From: Ceratotherium simum simum
Taxonomy: Eukaryota > Chordata > Mammalia > Perissodactyla > Rhinocerotidae
Direction: 5' to 3'
Assembly: GCF_000283155.1 (NCBI RefSeq)
Contig: NW_004454177.1
Coordinates: 28,323,675-28,387,674, forward strand
DNA length: 64,000 nt
Part shown: one piece after another, positions 59,515-64,000 of the stretch
Numbering within the stretch: the stretch's first letter is position 1
How the letters are laid out: every line of letters begins with the position of its first letter
Notes under the pieces: generated by a model
Told to the model about the DNA's origin: nothing
The model's input: the letters and a program-made list of their open reading frames with translations, nothing else
Database searches by the model: none
Made by a program: the position numbers and the translations under genes

Positions 59515-61044
59515 CTAGATCTTCCTACTCTTAACATACACACATGTGCTCACAGTTCAGAATAAGCCCATGTGAAGCCTGATCTTGCATCCTCATGGAC
59601 GGAAGTGCCACACCCTTTGACTCAGCCTTTCAGTCCATGCACAGGATATAGTCAGTGACTCTGACTAATTTGGCAAAAACTCCAAATTATCCTCTTTGCT
59701 CCGGATGGGGAAGTGTTTGGGCATGAATTACCAATTAATTGCTTCAATTAACCAATTCATTTTGCTTAGGTAGGCACAGCTGGTAGTAAGGCCATCCACA
59801 GTATCCTAAAGGTGTTCTAGCTTATTCCCCTCAGGTTGAAGCCAACTAGAGACCTGCTGGGGAGGGAAAATTAAGCACTTGGGGAGAGAACAGGGCCAGT
59901 GTCAGCATCTACTCAGCCCTGCTCACAAGTTTCTTTTTTGTACACTCCAGTTCATTCGATTTTATGCTACCAAGGTCTGGCACATGAGTGATAGAAGGAA
60001 GTGCTTTCCTATATACCGTATCAGGTACACTTGGGGTACGTCTCCCCTATCATTAGAACCATAATAGGAGGAGCAGTTTAGACAGGAAAGTTCTGCTCCT
60101 CAGCCGCTTTGATTTTTCTGTCAATGTTAAGAGCAGTTTTGCATGGATGTGCACTGGAATTTAAGTCTGTGCCCCTTATGAACATTGTTGCCGTTATAGT
60201 CACAGGGGCACACGATTTCTAAAACCTTGAGACAGGAATTTTGAGGCAAGTAATTACAAGTAATCCTTGTTGGTTTTAAGAAGTAATCAGATTACTTACA
60301 TGGATTAAACACCTCAAAAAATGAAAGAATGCTTAAGAAGTTACCTGAAAAGTATTTTCATTTTCTTCAAGTTGCGCCTAAACTCAGTAACTTTTTTTTC
60401 AGCCGTGCTGCAAGTTTCACTTTCCCTGAGATATTTGAAACCTGGTGCCAATAACTTTTTATTTGCCTTTGAGACAAAATTGACTCACTTGATAGAGCCT
60501 TCTATCTTTCCGAGTTGGAAGGCTTAGGTGAAGAAATGTCTGAAGAAAATTTCATTTCTCAGGACATATTTCTGAGCTTGTTTGGGAGTGACAGTAATGG
60601 CATTACACAGTATTGAGGCGCTGCTCCTGGGAGCTAGCGGAGAGGCCACAGCGCTGTGAAAATCTCCTGCAAATCTGTGGAGCATCCTCCAGCTCCTGAA
60701 GGTAGCAGAGTGTTTTTATTAGTGGTCACGGTCAAGGAAGCTGGACCAGTCTTGATATTGACAAATAACATTTAGAGATCACATCCTAATTTTTTTTAGT
60801 GTTATTTTTAGTGAGGGCAGAGCGTTTTCTTAAAAAACGCTAAGTAAACATGCATGCTTTAGCCTGTCATGGTTTGAGTATTTGGAAGCTATAGAAAATT
60901 CAGGAAACATCACATTTTAATTACTGTAAATTTGAGAGTTGCTTATGGTAGAAGATTTGTAACAATATTCTGATAGCCTTGGACTAATGTATTCAATAAG
61001 ATCCAAGATAGAAAAAGACACTTATTTACTTGTGCGAGCATAAA
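59515..61044. other. Unassigned non-coding DNA
   Basis: No gene or confident repeat over about 1.5 kb. A GC-richer pocket lies near 60615-60665 (ggcgctgctcctgggagcta). Confidence 0.4.
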
Positions 61045-61150
61045 TATATTCCATAAACACTCCTGAGTGTCTGTGTTCCAGAAGCAGAGGGCCTAGAGGT
61101 TAACATGACATAGCTCCTACCTCAAGGAGCTTGCATCCCTCTCTAGTTGT
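61045..61150 (-). repeat. L2 3' end, antisense
   Basis: Contains acactcctgagtgtctgtgt, then agaggttaacatgacatagc and tcctacctcaaggagcttgc. Confidence 0.7.
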
Positions 61151-61311
61151 AGCTACTCACCTTTACTGTGCCCTAGAACACAGTCAGCAGTAATTTTAAT
61201 TCAGTGTGATACTTCTACTTGCTTCCTTTCCAGAGCAGCTGTCCCTTTCAGGGTATCTGTGCATCCACAATTTGCTATTATTGTACAGAGAAAAGGAAAC
61301 TATTTTTTTTT

Positions 61312-61560
61312 TTGAGGAAGATTAGCCCTGAGCTAACATCTGTTGCCAATCCTCCTCCTCTCTCTCTTTTTTTTTTTTGCTGAGGAAGACTGGCCCTGGG
61401 CTAACATCCGTGCCCATCTTCCTCTATTTTATATGGGACACCGCCACAGCATGGCTTGATGAGCAGTGTGTAGGTCTGCGCCCAGGACCCAAAGCTGCGA
61501 ACCCTGGGCCGCCGAAGTGAAGTGCATGAACTTAACTGCTACACGACGGGGCCGGCCCTC
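61312..61560 (-). mobile_element. ERE SINE, minus strand, double-tail form
   Basis: Two tail modules (gaggaagattagccctgagc and gaggaagactggccctgggc) are separated by a CT-rich then T-rich spacer. The body reads gggacaccgccacagcatgg and the head complement is cgacggggccggccc. The likely target duplication is aaac(t/c)attttttt on each side (near 61297 and 61561). One mismatch makes the ends slightly uncertain. Confidence 0.95.
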
Positions 61561-61573
61561 AAACCATTTTTTT

Positions 61574-62529
61574 AAAGTGAACAACTATTTGCAAAACACT
61601 TCCAGAGCAGCTAGTTGTATCTCAGATGTGTGTCTCTGCTCAACATGGTAGAGAGGCCCCAGTCTGGTCCTGAACCAAATCTGGTCCCCTGGGGATTGTT
61701 CCCAAGAGTATTTTCTCTTGGAGCAACTGGATTCCTCTGGGAATAGGAACAGCTGCTGATGGGAGATTGCTCAGCACAAACAATTCTTTTACCCCAAAAA
61801 GATTAGAAACAGCCCTTCTGAGAACAGACTTCGGCAGCTTTTGATTTATTGTGGTGGCCTATGCCAGTGCAGGAAGGGGACAGCTTCTCCCTACCTCCAC
61901 TCTAACATGGCACATATTTAGTCAGATCCATTAGCATTTCCCTAACAGTTGATTAACTTGGAAGGAACAGTAGTATTTAGTCTGAATAATCCTTCCGTGC
62001 TAAGTATAAGAAGTGTATCACCGTGGTTTTACGTAAACAAGGGTTGATAAATAATGATCTTTCCTAGTTCTTGCTTTTCACAGTGCCAATCCCTAACTTG
62101 GGCTGGCATGTCAGGTGGTTCTCCATCATGTCCCTGTTGGAGTCACTGGGAAACTGCATCAGTGGTAATCTCACAGCAAAATCTCCCACTCAAAAGTCTA
62201 TAGCTCTTGAATGGAGCTAGTTTGAAATCTTGGCCAGATCTTTTAACTCCAGCCCAGCCTCAAGGCTGATGTGTCCCTCCATTTGTCTCCCAGTGGCTGT
62301 CTCCCAGCATTGGCAGGCTCTGCCTTGCAACAGAGATGCACAAGGAACCTCCCAATAGAAAAGGGCGAGGAGGCAAAGAAAGAGGAAAGGGAAGGGACAT
62401 TTACAATATCAAGATATGAGTTAGCCATTTTGTGTTCTAAATCAATAACCTTATATATGTATTTTTAATATGTGCCATCTAGCTTGCTTAACCTAAAATA
62501 CTTAGTTGCATTAACCATTCAACCAATAA
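61574..62529. other. Unassigned non-coding DNA
   Basis: No gene or confident repeat. Confidence 0.4.
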
Positions 62530-63150
62530 TTCTTATACGTTAGATACAGTGTTTGTTTTATTTGCTTCTGGCCATGCTCCTTGCTCTCAATATCCTTAAA
62601 CTCTGGTTGTGGAGACGTGTTATATTCCTAACAAAGACCAGTCATCATAAGGAACATTATCTAACTGCCTAAAGAATAGGGCATATAATGGGAGATTTGT
62701 AATTTCTGGGAAATGAGAAATTATCGCATGCTGAGGTAGTCAGAAAAGCTTTATTGAAGAGGTGCAACTTGGGCTGAATCCTAAAGGATGGGATGAGATT
62801 CAGAGAGTTGGGCAGAATGAATTGGTAATTTCAAATGGCATATATAAAGGGAACAATATAGAGGGCAGAAATGCATAAGACTTATTCTAGGGACAGCAAA
62901 AGTACTGGGCTAGAGCTTTTCTGTGGAGCTTTATGGAAAATGATAACATGAAGACCAGATTTTAAAGGTCTTGGAATGCTAGGCAAGGGAGTCTGAATGG
63001 CATCTTAAGGCAGCTGAGAGACATCGAGGATTTTTAGTTGAGAAATGACGAGATGAAGACAGTGTTTTAGGGCACTAAGGGTGGTGATGTATGATCTGCT
63101 TTGAAAAGGAAAGCCGATAGGCAGAGAAACCAGTAAGAGTGACAAAGGCA
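62530..63150 (-). mobile_element. L2 LINE fragment, antisense
   Basis: Antisense L2 3' region: gaaaagctttattgaagagg, then tgggctgaatcctaaaggat, then gaacaatatagagggcagaa, and agatttt-type runs near 62960 followed by gaatggcatcttaaggcagc. Strongly diverged, so the 5' and 3' limits are rough. Confidence 0.7.
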
Positions 63151-63154
63151 GTAG

Positions 63155-63475
63155 CTGAGAGGGCAGGATTTGGGATTTGATGAATCTGGGTTCTAGACTC
63201 AGCCCCTCCATTTCCTAGCTTGTGCAAGTCACCTAACCCTTCTGAGTTTCAGGTTTGGATAATAATCTCTATCTTCTTCACATTCAGCAAAAGCTGCTGA
63301 GAACCTACTCTGCCAGACACTGTTTTAGGCATGGGGGTATAGTGGTGAGCAAAATGAACAAATTCCTACCTGAGTTCCAATTCTTCGTGGATATAGGAGA
63401 GTTGGGAGGATTAAATGAGGTAGTGTATACATAGTTCATGGCATACAGTAGGTACTCAATAAATGGTGACTAGAA
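63155..63475 (+). repeat. MIR SINE split by an L2-like fragment
   Basis: MIR 5' part (tgaatctgggttctagactc, then tgtgcaagtcacctaaccct) is interrupted at about 63280. There an antisense L2-like 3' end (agaacctactctgccagaca, then gggggtatagtggtgagcaa) intervenes. MIR resumes near 63371 with gggaggattaaatgaggtag and ends agtaggtactcaataaatgg. Confidence 0.78.
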
Positions 63476-64000
63476 AGTCCACTGTCATAATGCTCAGGTA
63501 AGGAAATAGGAAAATTCTAACAAAGTGCTTTTCCAGAGCCATTAGTTGCCAGAGAACAAGCACAGGTATATATTTCAGGAGATGGATTCCATCCCACAGG
63601 CTCTTTCTCAAGGAAGCCTCTGTCCTCTTGTTCCAATTTGGCTGGACTTCAATAACTTGAATCTTTCATGCCTACATGGACTTATCATGCTTGTTGCAGA
63701 CCTGCTCAGTAAGACTCCAGGAATCCAGAAACTGTTTCCCCTCCCCTGATACCTGGTCCATGGGGTCTGCTACAGGCTTCTCCTCAGCCTGAAGCAAGAA
63801 GCCTTTCCTTTCCTCAGCCAGTGCCATCATGTCCTGCTTTCCACCTAACAAGATGATGAGAACTGGAATTATCTCTTCAACATCTCTGTGCTCAGGCCAA
63901 CGCTGCTAAAACAAAATGTATCTTTGAAGAATTTGTTCATGATCTGAACACCTACAGTTTTTGTCACCAGATGGTTGACCAAAAGAACACTTGATGTTTG
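63476..64000. other. Unassigned non-coding DNA
   Basis: The last half kilobase shows no recognisable exon or repeat. It is of average composition, and the window ends inside it. Confidence 0.4.

Overview
This is a stretch of mammalian nuclear DNA that is almost entirely non-coding. The best taxonomic clue is the ERE family of tRNA-derived SINEs, which has a head reading ggggccggccccgtggc, a pol III B box (ggttcggatcc) and a gaggaagattggc/ttagctcagg tail. I count ten copies (three + strand copies before 25 kb, one near 40.6 kb, six on the minus strand). ERE is typical of Perissodactyla, so a horse-type genome is the first guess. Rhino or tapir cannot be excluded from sequence alone. The rest of the repeat content is ordinary for a placental mammal: old L2 and MIR fragments throughout, MER5-type and other hAT DNA transposons, a Tigger-type mariner relative, one solo LTR and CA microsatellites.

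Layout. From 1 to about 48 kb the DNA is AT-rich and repeat-laden. From about 48.5 to 51.5 kb there is one strong CpG island with GC boxes, trinucleotide-rich untranslated-type sequence and several possible splice donors. From 51.5 to 64 kb it is AT-rich and repeat-laden again. The island is almost certainly a promoter. Weak evidence (minus-strand donors inside the island, and small splice-flanked open segments to its left) favours a gene transcribed leftward, with this window holding its first exon and large introns. I could not recognise the gene. The direction of transcription is an inference and a rightward or bidirectional promoter is possible.

No full-length protein-coding gene, tRNA, rRNA, CRISPR array or intact mobile-element coding region is supported. 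Long open frames inside the CpG island overlap on both strands and look like GC-rich stop-poor artefacts. Three or four exon-sized open segments flanked by splice-like signals are listed at low confidence. Two of them (32.18-32.22 kb and 26.69-26.77 kb) have compatible reading phase.

The clearest structural results are insertion histories. EREs sit inside a MIR and an L2, with target-site duplications readable to the base. A Tigger-type element is flanked by TA. A MIR is split by an L2-like fragment. Several repeats form inverted pairs. I see no convincing previously undescribed biological system in this window.
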